Shown here piece after piece: positions 55,526 to 64,000 of a stretch of DNA of 64,000 bases. The DNA is taken from positions 310,001-374,000 of the forward strand of contig NZ_LNCI01000005.1 of assembly GCF_001509585.1 (NCBI RefSeq). The letters run 5' to 3'. Numbering within the stretch: the stretch's first letter is position 1; each line of letters starts with the position of its first letter. The DNA comes from Tropicimonas marinistellae (GTDB lineage Bacteria > Pseudomonadota > Alphaproteobacteria > Rhodobacterales > Rhodobacteraceae). The position numbers were made by a program, and so were the translations under genes. Under the pieces are notes generated by a model. That model was not told where the DNA came from. It worked only from the letters and a program-made list of their open reading frames with translations, and ran no database searches.

Positions 55526-57972
55526 GCACCAAACGCAAACTGGTTGTCATCGGCGCCGGCATGGCCTCCGGCCGGGCCCTCGAGCACCTGCTCGACGCCG
55601 AGCCGGACAACTGGGACATCACGCTCTTCAACGCCGAGCCCCGTGGCAACTACAACCGCATCATGCTGTCGCCGGTCCTCTCCGGCGAAAAGACCTACCA
55701 GGAAATCGTCACCCATGACGACGATTGGTACGCACAACGCGGCATCACCTGCCGCTTCGGCGAAAAGGTATCCGCTGTCGACCGCGACGCGAAGACCGTC
55801 ACCGGTGCCGACGGCATCCCCCTGCCCTACGACAAACTCCTTGTCGCGACCGGCTCCGCCCCCTTCATCATCCCGCTTCCGGGGCATGACCTGGACGGCG
55901 TGATCGCCTACCGCGACCTCGAAGACACCAACGCGATGATCGACGCGGCCGCGAAACCCGACGCGAAGGCGGTTGTCATCGGCGGCGGCCTCCTGGGGCT
56001 CGAGGCAGCCGCGGGGCTGAAAATGCGCGGCATGGACGTGACCGTCGTGCACCTGATGGGGCACCTGATGGAGCGCCAGCTCGACGAGGCCGCCGGCTAC
56101 CTTCTGCGCAAGGCGCTCACGGATCGCGGCATCAACGTGCTGTGCTCGGCAAACTCCAAGGAGATCGTCGGTGAGGACGGCCGGGTAAAGGCATTGCTTC
56201 TCGACGACGGCACGGAACTGCCCTGCGACCTGCTGGTCATGGCCGTGGGCATCCGGCCCAACACGCAATTGGCCAAGGAGGCCGGTCTGGCGATCGGGCG
56301 CGGCATCCACGTGGACGACCAGATGGTCACCTCCGATCCGGACGTGCTCGCGGTGGGCGAATGCGTGGAGCATAACGGGGCAATCTTCGGCCTCGTGGCC
56401 CCGCTCTACGATCAGGCCAGGATCGTGGCCAAGACGCTGACCGGAGAGGACGCCGCCTTCGTTCAGAAGGAGGTCTCCACCAAGCTGAAAGTCACCGGAT
56501 GCGACCTCTTCTCCGCCGGCGACTTCGCCGACGGCGAGGGCCGCGAAGACATCGTTCTGCGCGACCCGGCGCGCGGCGTCTACAAGCGCCTCGTGATCGA
56601 GAACGACCGCGTGATCGGCGCCGTCATGTACGGTGACACCGCCGACAGCAACTGGTTCTTCGGCCTGATCAAGGACGGCGAAGACATCTCCGAAATGCGG
56701 GAGACACTCATTTTCGGCCCGGCCTACCAGGGGGGTGACCCGCTGGACCCTATGGCGGCCGTTGCAGCCTTGCCGGATGATGCAGAAATCTGCGGCTGCA
56801 ACGGCGTATCCAAAGGTGACATCATCGCCGCAATCCACGATGGCGCCAACGATCTCGCCACCGTCCGCGCGGTGACCAAGGCGTCGGGCTCCTGCGGCAC
56901 CTGCACCGGGCTCGTCGAGCAGGTGCTCGGCGTCACGCTCGGCGACGATTTCGTCATTCCCGCGGCCCAAAGCGTCTGCGGGTGCACGGATCTTACCCAC
57001 GAGGAAGTGCGCCGGCTCGTCAAGAGCCAGGAACTGAAATCCCAGCAGGCGGTTTGGCAGGAACTCGGCTGGAAGACGAAGGACGGCTGTCATGTCTGCC
57101 GCCCGGCGATCAACTACTACCTGCTTGCCGACTGGCCGGTGGAATATCAGGACGATCCGCAGAGCCGCTTCATCAACGAACGCAAACACGCGAATATCCA
57201 GAAGGACGGCACCTTCTCGGTCGTGCCGCGCATGTTCGGCGGCATGACCACGCCCGACGAGCTGCGCGCCATCGCCGATGCGGCGGACAAGTACAACGTG
57301 CCCACGGTGCATGTCACCGGCGGCCAACGGATCGACCTGCTGGGCGTGAAGGGCGAGGATCTGCCAGCGATCTGGGCAGACCTGAACAAGGCGGGTCTCG
57401 TGTCCGGACACGCCTATTCCAAGGGTCTGCGCACCGTGAAAACCTGTGTCGGCAGCAGCCATTGCCGGTTCGGCACCCAGGACAGCACCGGGCTTGGCGT
57501 CAAGATCGAGAAAAAGCTCTGGGGCGCATGGTCGCCGCACAAGTTCAAACTCGCGGTCTCCGGATGCCCGCGCAACTGCGCCGAGGCGACCTGCAAGGAC
57601 CTCGGCATCGTCTGCGTCGATTCCGGCTACCAGATCGGTGTCGGCGGGGCGGCGGGCATGGACGTGCGCGAAACCGACCTTCTGGTGCAGGTCCCCAGCG
57701 AACAGGAGGCCATCGACGTCACCGTCGCCTTCTACCAGCTCTACCGCGAAAACGCGAAATACCTCGACCGCCCCTACAAGTGGATCGCCAAGGTTGGCCT
57801 CGATTGGGTCAGGGAACGCGTCGTCGACGATCTCGAAAACCGCCAGGCCCTGATCGACCGCTTCGCCCTCTCCCAGTCGGTCTACCAGAAGGATCCATGG
57901 GCCGAACACGTTCGCGAGCGTGCCGACAGCTACGCCCCGGTCGCCGATCTGACATTGCAGGCGGCGGAATGA
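55522..57972 (+). CDS. nirB: NirB, assimilatory nitrite reductase [NAD(P)H] large subunit
   Basis: 816 residues that reduce nitrite to ammonium. The N-terminal flavoprotein part has two Rossmann motifs (VVIGAGMASGRALEH, then AVVIGGGLLGLEAAA). A Bfd-like [2Fe-2S] domain follows (CGCNGVSKGDII, SCGTCTGLV, CGCTDLTHEE). The C-terminal siroheme-4Fe-4S domain contains CVGSSHCRFG and SGCPRNCAEATC. Start ATG 55522 overlaps the globin gene by 4 bp. It needs siroheme, made by the cysG-type pathway. Confidence 0.96.
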   Translation: MSTKRKLVVIGAGMASGRALEHLLDAEPDNWDITLFNAEPRGNYNRIMLSPVLSGEKTYQEIVTHDDDWYAQRGITCRFGEKVSAVDRDAKTVTGADGIPLPYDKLLVATGSAPFIIPLPGHDLDGVIAYRDLEDTNAMIDAAAKPDAKAVVIGGGLLGLEAAAGLKMRGMDVTVVHLMGHLMERQLDEAAGYLLRKALTDRGINVLCSANSKEIVGEDGRVKALLLDDGTELPCDLLVMAVGIRPNTQLAKEAGLAIGRGIHVDDQMVTSDPDVLAVGECVEHNGAIFGLVAPLYDQARIVAKTLTGEDAAFVQKEVSTKLKVTGCDLFSAGDFADGEGREDIVLRDPARGVYKRLVIENDRVIGAVMYGDTADSNWFFGLIKDGEDISEMRETLIFGPAYQGGDPLDPMAAVAALPDDAEICGCNGVSKGDIIAAIHDGANDLATVRAVTKASGSCGTCTGLVEQVLGVTLGDDFVIPAAQSVCGCTDLTHEEVRRLVKSQELKSQQAVWQELGWKTKDGCHVCRPAINYYLLADWPVEYQDDPQSRFINERKHANIQKDGTFSVVPRMFGGMTTPDELRAIADAADKYNVPTVHVTGGQRIDLLGVKGEDLPAIWADLNKAGLVSGHAYSKGLRTVKTCVGSSHCRFGTQDSTGLGVKIEKKLWGAWSPHKFKLAVSGCPRNCAEATCKDLGIVCVDSGYQIGVGGAAGMDVRETDLLVQVPSEQEAIDVTVAFYQLYRENAKYLDRPYKWIAKVGLDWVRERVVDDLENRQALIDRFALSQSVYQKDPWAEHVRERADSYAPVADLTLQAAE

Positions 57973-57989
57973 CACCCGCGGCCCTCTTC

Positions 57990-58050
57990 TTCTGTCCGAA
58001 AATATCCCGGGGGAGGCGTGCGCAAGCGCGCCGGGGGCAGCGCCCCCTCC
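57990..58050. repeat. Intergenic GC-rich repeat of Rhodobacteraceae type
   Basis: A stretch of the form CCGAAAATATCCCGGGGGAG, followed by GCGC and a GGGGGC-N3-GCCCCC hairpin. I recognise it as a style of intergenic element common in Rhodobacteraceae. That is a memory-based recognition, not a search result. It fills most of the 103-bp gap between nirB and nirD. Confidence 0.5.
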
Positions 58051-58075
58051 GCCCCAGCCACAAGGAGCCACGCCC

Positions 58076-58411
58076 ATGACATCCTGGATCGACATCGGAT
58101 CGCTCGAAGACATCCCGCTGCGGGGCGCCCGCGTGGTCAAAACCTCCCTTGGCTGCGTCGCCGTCTTCCGGGCGAGCGACGACAGCGTCTTTGCCCTGCA
58201 CGATCGGTGCCCGCACAAGGGCGGCCCGCTCTCCGAAGGCATTGTTCACGGTCACAAGGTGACCTGCCCGCTGCACAACTGGGTCTTTGACCTGGAGACC
58301 GGGGCCGCCACGGGCACCGACGAGGGCGAGGTCGCGACCTTCGCAACACGGATCGAGGCCGGACGGGTGCTGCTGGACGCCTCCGTCCTCGAAAAGCAGA
58401 CCGCGGCGTGA
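58076..58411 (+). CDS. nirD: NirD, nitrite reductase small subunit
   Basis: 111 residues of the NirD/Rieske fold. The Rieske-like region shows C-P-H (DRCPHKGGPLSEG) and CPLHNWVF, which could bind a [2Fe-2S] cluster as in Rieske proteins. It should complete NirBD. It starts at ATG 58076 with AAGGAG upstream, 103 bp after nirB, a gap that holds the intergenic repeat. It overlaps the nasA start. Confidence 0.93.
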   Translation: MTSWIDIGSLEDIPLRGARVVKTSLGCVAVFRASDDSVFALHDRCPHKGGPLSEGIVHGHKVTCPLHNWVFDLETGAATGTDEGEVATFATRIEAGRVLLDASVLEKQTAA

Positions 58412-61065
58412 TGTCGGTGCCTTCCACAACCGGATCTGCCGCGCCGCAGGTGTGCACCACCTGCCCCTATTGCGGCGTCGGTTGCGGCGTGCTCGCCCAG
58501 CCGGACGGGCACGGCGGGCTGACCATTTCCGGGGACAAGTCGCACCCCGCCAACGCGGGCCGGCTTTGTTCCAAGGGCTCGGCGCTCGGCGAGACGGTGG
58601 ACCTTGCCGACCGGCTGTTGACGCCCGAGATCGATGGCGCTCCCGCCGACTGGGACAATGCGCTCGACCTCGTGGCACAGCGCTTCCGCGACACCATCGC
58701 GCAGCACGGCCCGGACAGCGTCGCGTTCTACGTCTCCGGCCAGCTTCTGACCGAGGATTACTACGTCGCCAACAAGCTGATGAAAGGCTTCATCGGATCG
58801 GCGAACATCGACACCAACTCCCGCCTTTGCATGGCATCCTCGGTCGCCGGCCACCGCCGTGCCTTCGGAACGGACACCGTGCCGGGGCTCTACACGGACA
58901 TCGAAGACGCCGACGTCGTCGTTCTCGTGGGCTCGAACATGGCATGGTGCCATCCCGTGCTCTACCAGCGTCTCGTTGCCGCGCGGAAGGCCCGCCCGGA
59001 GATGCGGGTGATCAATATCGACCCGCGCCGGACCGCCACCAGCGACATTGCGGATCTGCATCTCGCGATCGAACCCGGCAGCGACGCCGCGCTGTTCAAC
59101 GGGCTTCTGGCGGAAATCGTCGCGAAAGGCGCAACCGACCAGGCCTTCACCGCCGAGCATGTCACAGGCTTTCACGAAGCTCTGGAAGCTACCAGTTCCG
59201 GCGATCTCGCCGCCACCGGCCTGCCGCCCGGCCAGATCCGCGCGTTCTTCGATCTCTGGCTCCGCAACGAAAAGGTCGTGACGGTCTACAGCCAGGGTGT
59301 GAACCAGTCCTCCAGCGGCACCGACAAGGTCAATGCGATCATCAATTGCCACCTGGCAACCGGGCGTATCGGCCGGCCTGGCATGGGGCCTTTCTCCGTC
59401 ACCGGGCAGCCCAACGCGATGGGCGGGCGCGAGGTCGGCGGGCTTGCCAACATGCTGGCCTGCCACCTCGACATCGAGGTTCCCGAACACCGCGCGGCGG
59501 TGAAGGATTTCTGGAACAGCCCCGGCATCCCCGACGGACCGGGCCTCAAGGCGGTGGACATGTTCCGTGCCGTTCGCGACGGCCGGATCAAGGCGTTGTG
59601 GGTCATCTGCACCAACCCCGCCGTTTCGATGCCCGATGCGGATGCCGTGCGCGCGGCCATCGAGGCCTGCGATTTCGTCGTCGTCTCCGATGTGACCGGC
59701 CGCACCGACACCGCGCGCCTCGCCGATGTTCGCCTGCCGGCGACCGGGTGGGGCGAGAAGGACGGGACGGTCACCAATTCCGAACGCTGCATCAGCCGCC
59801 AACGCGCCGTGCTCCCCGCCCCGGGAGAGGCCCGCCACGATTGGCGCATCCTTGCCGATGTCGCCGCGCGGATGGGCTGGCAGAAGGAATTCGACTATCG
59901 CAACCCCGCCGAGATCTTCCGCGAATACGCCGCCCTGTCGGGCATCGCGGGCACGCTCGGGCGCGACTTCGATATCTCCGCCAAGGCCGACATCAGCGAT
60001 TCCGACTACGAGTCCCTCGCCCCGTTCCACTGGCCCTGCAGCGCCCGGAAGATCGGCGGACGGTTCTTTGCGGACGGGCAGTTCTACACCGGCGACGGAC
60101 GCGCCCGCATGCTGCCGGTCACACCGCGCGAGCCGGTTTCCCGGCCCAGTGCCGACTATCCGCTCCGCTTGAACACCGGACGGGTGCGGGACCATTGGCA
60201 CACGATGACCCGGACCGCGAAATCGCCGCGCCTCAGCCAGCATCTCGCGGAACCATACCTCGAGCTCCATCCCGCCGATGCGCAGGACCGCGGCCTCGCG
60301 CCGGCCGATCTCGCACGCGTCGAAAGCCGCGTCGGCACCGCGATCCTGCGGGTTGTCGTGACCGACCGGGTGCGCCCCGGATCGGTCTTCGCGCCGATGC
60401 ACTGGACCGGGGAAACCGCCTCGGCCGGCCGTATCGACGCTGTGGTGGCCGCCGTGACCGACCCCGTTTCGGGACAACCGGAGAGCAAGGGCTCGGTCGT
60501 GCAGGTCGCGCGGTTCGACGCGGGCTGGTACGGTTTCGCCGTCTCCGCTGCCGAACCGTTCCCGACCGACGCCTATTGGGCCAAGGCCCGGATGCGCGAT
60601 GGCTGGCGCACGGAACTGGCCGGCGATGCCTGCCCGGACGACTGGGAAGCCTATGCGCGCGCCCTGTTCGACCTTCCCGACGCCGAGGTTCTGTCCCTTC
60701 TGGACCCCACGCGCGGCCTCGCCCGGCTTGCCCTGCTCCGGGACGGGCGTGTCGCGGCGGCGCTCTTCGCGTCGCCCTCGCCCGTCGCGGTGGCCCGCAA
60801 CCACGTCGCAACCCTCGTCGGGACCATGGCCGAGGCCGCAACCTTGTCCGGCCGCCCCGGTGCGGATATGCCGGACCCGGGCGCAACGGTCTGCGCCTGT
60901 TTCGACGTAGGAGTCAACACCGTGCTTGCCGCGATCCGAGAGCAGAATCTTGCCAGCGTCGAGGCCATCGGCGCGGCCCTCCAGGCAGGGACCAACTGCG
61001 GCTCCTGCCGCCCGGAACTGGCCACACTCCTTGCCGCTGCGCAGGTGCGCGAGGCCGCTGAATGA
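58411..61065 (+). CDS. nasA: NasA, assimilatory molybdenum nitrate reductase with Bfd-like tail
   Basis: About 884 residues. An N-terminal 4Fe-4S motif (CTTCPYCGVGC with C at LCSKGS) is followed by the bis-MGD domain, including PNAMGGREVGGLANM. At the C-terminus a Bfd-like [2Fe-2S] module is fused (CACFDVGVNTVLAAI and CGSCRPEL). I chose ATG 58411, which overlaps the nirD stop as TGATG. A GTG at 58408 would add one residue. It reduces nitrate to nitrite in the cytoplasm. It overlaps the next gene by 4 bp. Confidence 0.95.
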   Translation: MSVPSTTGSAAPQVCTTCPYCGVGCGVLAQPDGHGGLTISGDKSHPANAGRLCSKGSALGETVDLADRLLTPEIDGAPADWDNALDLVAQRFRDTIAQHGPDSVAFYVSGQLLTEDYYVANKLMKGFIGSANIDTNSRLCMASSVAGHRRAFGTDTVPGLYTDIEDADVVVLVGSNMAWCHPVLYQRLVAARKARPEMRVINIDPRRTATSDIADLHLAIEPGSDAALFNGLLAEIVAKGATDQAFTAEHVTGFHEALEATSSGDLAATGLPPGQIRAFFDLWLRNEKVVTVYSQGVNQSSSGTDKVNAIINCHLATGRIGRPGMGPFSVTGQPNAMGGREVGGLANMLACHLDIEVPEHRAAVKDFWNSPGIPDGPGLKAVDMFRAVRDGRIKALWVICTNPAVSMPDADAVRAAIEACDFVVVSDVTGRTDTARLADVRLPATGWGEKDGTVTNSERCISRQRAVLPAPGEARHDWRILADVAARMGWQKEFDYRNPAEIFREYAALSGIAGTLGRDFDISAKADISDSDYESLAPFHWPCSARKIGGRFFADGQFYTGDGRARMLPVTPREPVSRPSADYPLRLNTGRVRDHWHTMTRTAKSPRLSQHLAEPYLELHPADAQDRGLAPADLARVESRVGTAILRVVVTDRVRPGSVFAPMHWTGETASAGRIDAVVAAVTDPVSGQPESKGSVVQVARFDAGWYGFAVSAAEPFPTDAYWAKARMRDGWRTELAGDACPDDWEAYARALFDLPDAEVLSLLDPTRGLARLALLRDGRVAAALFASPSPVAVARNHVATLVGTMAEAATLSGRPGADMPDPGATVCACFDVGVNTVLAAIREQNLASVEAIGAALQAGTNCGSCRPELATLLAAAQVREAAE

Positions 61066-62033
61066 GTCTCGTCCCGATGATCCGCGCCCTCGGTCGCGGC
61101 CCATCCTTCGGACGCGGGCTGACCCGGGACGAAGCGCGCGAGGCCATGCGGATCATCCTCGCCGGCGAGGCCGCGCCGGAGGCCGTGGGCGCGCTGCTCA
61201 TGCTCATGCGCTACCGTGGCGAAAGCGCCGAAGAAATCGCGGGCTTCGTCGAGGCCCTGCGCGCGACCCTGCCCGCATGGCCGGGCCCGCCGCCGGCACT
61301 CGACTGGCCGAGCTATGCCGCCGGGCGCAGCCGGGGCCTGCCGTGGTTCCTGCTCTCGGCACTTCTGGTGGCGCGCGCGGGCGTTCCGGTGTTGCTGCAT
61401 GGCCGGAACGGCCATCAGTCGCCCGTGGCCTCGGTGCGCGACGCGCTGCCACGGATCGGGATCGCCGAGGCAACGGGTGTCGAGGATGCCGCCCGGCTGA
61501 TCCAACGCGACGGTATCGCCTATCTGCCACTCGATGCGCTGTCTCCCGGCGCCCTGCATGTTCTGCGCCTGCGCGACGTTCTGGGCCTGCGCTCGGCCAT
61601 CAACACGGCCTTGCGGGTATTGAACCCGTCCGGGGCCGCTGCCAGCGTGCAGGGCGTTTTCCACCCGCCCTACCGGGCCTTGCAAGCCGATGCCTGCGCC
61701 TTGCTCGGACAGCCGAACATGACGGTCCTCAAGGGAGGCGGCGGCGAGTTCGAACGCCACCCGTCCAAGGAGATCGCGCTTTTCGGTCTGCGCGGTGGTG
61801 CGCCCTGGGCCGAAACGACCCGAACGCTTTGCGATGACACGCGCCGCCTCGCGGACGAAACGCCGGACCCGGACGATCTCTGCCGTCTGTGGGCGGGCGA
61901 CCTCGACGCGCCCTTCGCGCGCGCTATCGTCTTGGGCACCGCTGCACTCGCCCTCGACACCGTTGGCCAGCCCGACGCCGAGCGGCGCGCCACCGAGCTC
62001 TGGGAACACCGCCTCGCCGAACACGCGACCTGA
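61062..62033 (+). CDS. TrpD2/YbiB-like glycosyltransferase-family protein
   Basis: 323 residues resembling anthranilate phosphoribosyltransferase (TrpD) but of the TrpD2/YbiB branch. It has the glycine-rich LLHGRNGHQSPVAS in place of the canonical phosphoribosyl loop, LRVLNPSGAAASVQGVFHP and GGGGEFE. Family members may bind nucleic acid rather than make tryptophan. It overlaps nasA by 4 bp and is followed by the cysG-like gene. Genes of this kind recur in proteobacterial nitrate assimilation operons. The role is not known. Confidence 0.8.
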   Translation: MSLVPMIRALGRGPSFGRGLTRDEAREAMRIILAGEAAPEAVGALLMLMRYRGESAEEIAGFVEALRATLPAWPGPPPALDWPSYAAGRSRGLPWFLLSALLVARAGVPVLLHGRNGHQSPVASVRDALPRIGIAEATGVEDAARLIQRDGIAYLPLDALSPGALHVLRLRDVLGLRSAINTALRVLNPSGAAASVQGVFHPPYRALQADACALLGQPNMTVLKGGGGEFERHPSKEIALFGLRGGAPWAETTRTLCDDTRRLADETPDPDDLCRLWAGDLDAPFARAIVLGTAALALDTVGQPDAERRATELWEHRLAEHAT

Positions 62034-62044
62034 AGGAAGCCTCG

Positions 62045-63088
62045 ATGAAAACCTTTCCCATGTTCCTGAAGATGACCGGCCGAGAGGTTCTCATCGTCGG
62101 CGGCGGCGAACAGGCCGCCCAGAAGACGCGCCTGATGCTGAAGACGGAAGCAAGGGTGACGATCCTTGCGACGGCGTTGGACGACGAGTTGCAGGCACTG
62201 GTCGAGAGCGGCCGGATCAGCCATGACCCGGGCCCGATCGGTCCGGAGCGATTTGCCGGCGCGGCCCTCGTCTTCATTGCCACGGGTTGCCCGGGCGCGG
62301 ATACCGCGATCCACGCGATGGCCCACCGCGCCGGAGCGCCGGTCAATGTCGTTGACCGCCCGGATCTCTGCGACGCCTTCACACCCTCCATCGTTGACCG
62401 CGACCCGGTGGTCGTCGCCATCGGCACCGAGGGGACCGCGCCGGTCCTGGCGCGCCAGATCAAGACGCGGGTCGAGGAGATGCTCGAACCGCGCCTGGGC
62501 GATCTTGCGGCAATGGCCGGCCGCCTGCGCGGCGCCGTCGCCCGCGGAGTCCCCCAGGACCGGCGACGGGCCTTCTGGCGGTGGGTGTTCAACGGCGCCC
62601 CGCGGCGCCTGCATGCCACCGGCGCGGAGCGCGAAGCCGGTCGGGAGATCAAGGCCGCCATTCACGCTCAGGGCGCCCCGACACAGGACGAAGGCGCCGG
62701 TCTCGTCAGCTTCGTCGGCATCGGTCCTGGCGCGCGCGACCTTCTCACCCTGCGGGCCGTGCAGCGTCTGCAAGAGGCCGACGTGATCTTCCACGACCGT
62801 CTGGTCGACCCGGACCTGCTCGAAGTCGCCCGGCGCGACGCGGAACGCGTACCCATGGGGGCCGCTCCCGGCGCACTCCGGATGCCGCAGGCGCGAGCGG
62901 ACACGGCCGTCGTGATCGCCGCCCGTCAGGGCAAGCGTGTCGTAAGGCTTGTTCCGGGGTGCGACCCGTCGGACTCGGCCGAGTACGAAGGCGCGACGCT
63001 GGCCGGCATCTCCGTTGAACTCGTGCCCGGTGCGGTCGGTGCCCTCACCGCGCCCGATGTCGGCCTGCGCGCCGCCGGGCAAGCCTAG
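62045..63088 (+). CDS. CysG-like siroheme synthase with truncated methyltransferase domain
   Basis: 347 residues. Residues 1-205 are a complete precorrin-2 dehydrogenase/sirohydrochlorin ferrochelatase domain (LIVGGGEQAAQKTRL). Residues about 220-347 match the start of uroporphyrinogen-III methyltransferase (VSFVGIGPGARDLLTLRAVQ) but stop before the second lobe. The conserved GGDPFIFGRG-type loop is degenerate (GCDPSDSAEYEG). A full CysG is about 460 residues. The methyltransferase half is probably inactive, so precorrin-2 must come from a separate SUMT. It would supply siroheme to NirB. The gene begins 12 bp after the TrpD2-like stop. Confidence 0.82.
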   Translation: MKTFPMFLKMTGREVLIVGGGEQAAQKTRLMLKTEARVTILATALDDELQALVESGRISHDPGPIGPERFAGAALVFIATGCPGADTAIHAMAHRAGAPVNVVDRPDLCDAFTPSIVDRDPVVVAIGTEGTAPVLARQIKTRVEEMLEPRLGDLAAMAGRLRGAVARGVPQDRRRAFWRWVFNGAPRRLHATGAEREAGREIKAAIHAQGAPTQDEGAGLVSFVGIGPGARDLLTLRAVQRLQEADVIFHDRLVDPDLLEVARRDAERVPMGAAPGALRMPQARADTAVVIAARQGKRVVRLVPGCDPSDSAEYEGATLAGISVELVPGAVGALTAPDVGLRAAGQA

Positions 63089-63114
63089 GACGACCGGTCC
63101 GCGCCTGCCCTGCC

Positions 63115-64000
63115 TTACCCGAGGCGTGAGATGACGACGGTCACTTCCGGCTTCTTGCCGATTTCCTCCACCGCGACCTGACGCACCGCGCGCCGCAGCC
63201 CGCTGTCGAGCTTGTCGTCGTCCACAAGCACCTTGTCATCGGCGCGGGCGAGAAACTGCGCCGTCTCGGCCTCGATAAGATCGACCAGAGGCGACCGCGA
63301 CCGGCCCGTCTCGGCAAGCCCCATGATCTCCGCCCAGGGTTCGCCCAATGGCTCGTCGTCCTCGTCGAGGATCACGTTGAGCATGACATGTCCGTTGAGC
63401 GCCATGCGGATCCGGCCCCGCACCACACCATCGAGCGCACCGATCTTCTGCGTTCCGTCCAGATAGACGCGTCCCGTTTCCACATGCCCGGCCACGCTTG
63501 GCACATCGCCGGTCAGATCCAGCATGGTTCCATTGACCGCCACGGCCGAAGCATAGCCGTTCGCCTCCGCGGCTTCGGCGTGGCGTCGCAGCATCCGGTG
63601 TTCGCCATGCATCGGGATCACCATCTGCGGCTTCATGAGCTGGTGCAGCGCTTCCAGGTCGGGCCGGTTCGCATGGCCCGAGACGTGATAGAGGTTGGAG
63701 CTGTCGTCCACCACGTTCACGCCCTTTTCCGAGAAGGCATTGACGATCCGCAGCACCGACCGCTCGTTGCCCGGAATGGTCTTGGAGGAGAAGAGGAACG
63801 TATCGCCCTCCTTCAGTTCCAGACCGAGGTATTTGCCGCGCGAAAGCTGCGCCGTGGCCGCGCGCCGCTCGCCCTGGCTGCCGGTGACGATGAGCATCAG
63901 GTTGTCCCGGGGCACGTCCTCGGCTTCCTCGTGCGAGATGACCGGCGGGAAATCGGTCAGCACGCCGGTTTCCACCGCCGCCTGTACCATCCGCAGCATC
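63115..64000 (-). CDS. rnj: Ribonuclease J, C-terminal part (partial)
   Basis: 294 visible residues of a gene running off the right edge. The metallo-beta-lactamase/beta-CASP region includes IVTGSQGERRAATAQLSRG and MHGEHRMLRRH. It is followed by the C-terminal domain that ends VTVVISRLG. RNase J is a 5'-3' exo- and endoribonuclease for mRNA turnover, common in alphaproteobacteria. It ends 26 bp from the convergent cysG-like gene. No terminator was clear between them. Confidence 0.93.
   Translation of the reverse strand, partial: MLRMVQAAVETGVLTDFPPVISHEEAEDVPRDNLMLIVTGSQGERRAATAQLSRGKYLGLELKEGDTFLFSSKTIPGNERSVLRIVNAFSEKGVNVVDDSSNLYHVSGHANRPDLEALHQLMKPQMVIPMHGEHRMLRRHAEAAEANGYASAVAVNGTMLDLTGDVPSVAGHVETGRVYLDGTQKIGALDGVVRGRIRMALNGHVMLNVILDEDDEPLGEPWAEIMGLAETGRSRSPLVDLIEAETAQFLARADDKVLVDDDKLDSGLRRAVRQVAVEEIGKKPEVTVVISRLG

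Noticed and set aside
55501-58242. 913-residue minus-strand open frame opposite nirB
   Set aside because: Shadow of nirB. No recognisable domains or start context.
58252-61104. 950-residue minus-strand open frame opposite nasA
   Set aside because: Shadow of nasA. The plus strand has complete molybdopterin and Fe-S motifs.

Overview
The window is GC-rich, densely coded chromosomal DNA from an alphaproteobacterium, most likely a marine member of the Rhodobacterales. That placement is an inference from gene content (oxygen-sensitive-type NifA, NasTS-controlled nitrate assimilation with a GAF protein and a globin, TRAP transporters, RNase J) and from an intergenic element at 57990-58050 that looks like a family common between Rhodobacteraceae genes. 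No sequence search was possible, so the genus is not named. I saw no tRNA, rRNA, insertion sequence, prophage or CRISPR array.

Layout. (1) 1-4573, minus strand: end of a nitrogen-fixation cluster, read nifA, a UPF0303 protein, nifB, fdxN and a partial LRV iron-sulfur protein. A near-perfect sigma-54 promoter precedes nifB. (2) 5150-16222, plus strand: a 10.35-kb gene for a single-chain NRPS-PKS hybrid (A-PCP-KS-AT-ACP-aminotransferase-C-A-PCP-TE) followed by its Sfp-type phosphopantetheinyl transferase. (3) 16361-30024: an exopolysaccharide locus with a flippase, Wzy-like polymerase or ligase, secreted GH16-like glycosidase, Wzc-type tyrosine kinase, Wza-like export protein, methyltransferase and three glycosyltransferases. 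(4) 30021-34235, minus strand: a tight three-gene operon without an obvious named counterpart, encoding a membrane-anchored protein with CshA-like fibril repeats, a predicted beta-rich protein and a helical protein faintly like Cry-toxin domain I. (5) 34581-38070: PEP synthase, a small secreted protein and a stand-alone cyclic-nucleotide-binding protein. (6) 38482-44111, minus strand: an ADP-ribosylglycohydrolase, a PfkB kinase and a PotABCD-type ABC importer in one operon. (7) 44353-47576: a TRAP transporter. (8) 47813-63088, plus strand: a complete nitrate assimilation locus, nasT-nasS, an attenuator leader, nrtA-nrtB-fused nrtCD, GAF protein, globin, nirB, nirD, nasA, a TrpD2-like gene and a cysG-like gene with a truncated methyltransferase domain. 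(9) 63115-64000, minus strand: the C-terminal part of RNase J.

How the genes work together. Two nitrogen systems bracket the window. NifA with sigma-54 should turn on nifB and the FeMo-cofactor genes. NasS and NasT should sense nitrate or nitrite and let RNA polymerase pass a terminator upstream of nrtA, so that nitrate is imported (NrtABCD), reduced (NasA, then NirBD with siroheme) and assimilated. The two most unusual loci are the NRPS-PKS hybrid, predicted to make a small beta-amino-acid-containing peptide, and the CshA-repeat three-gene operon.
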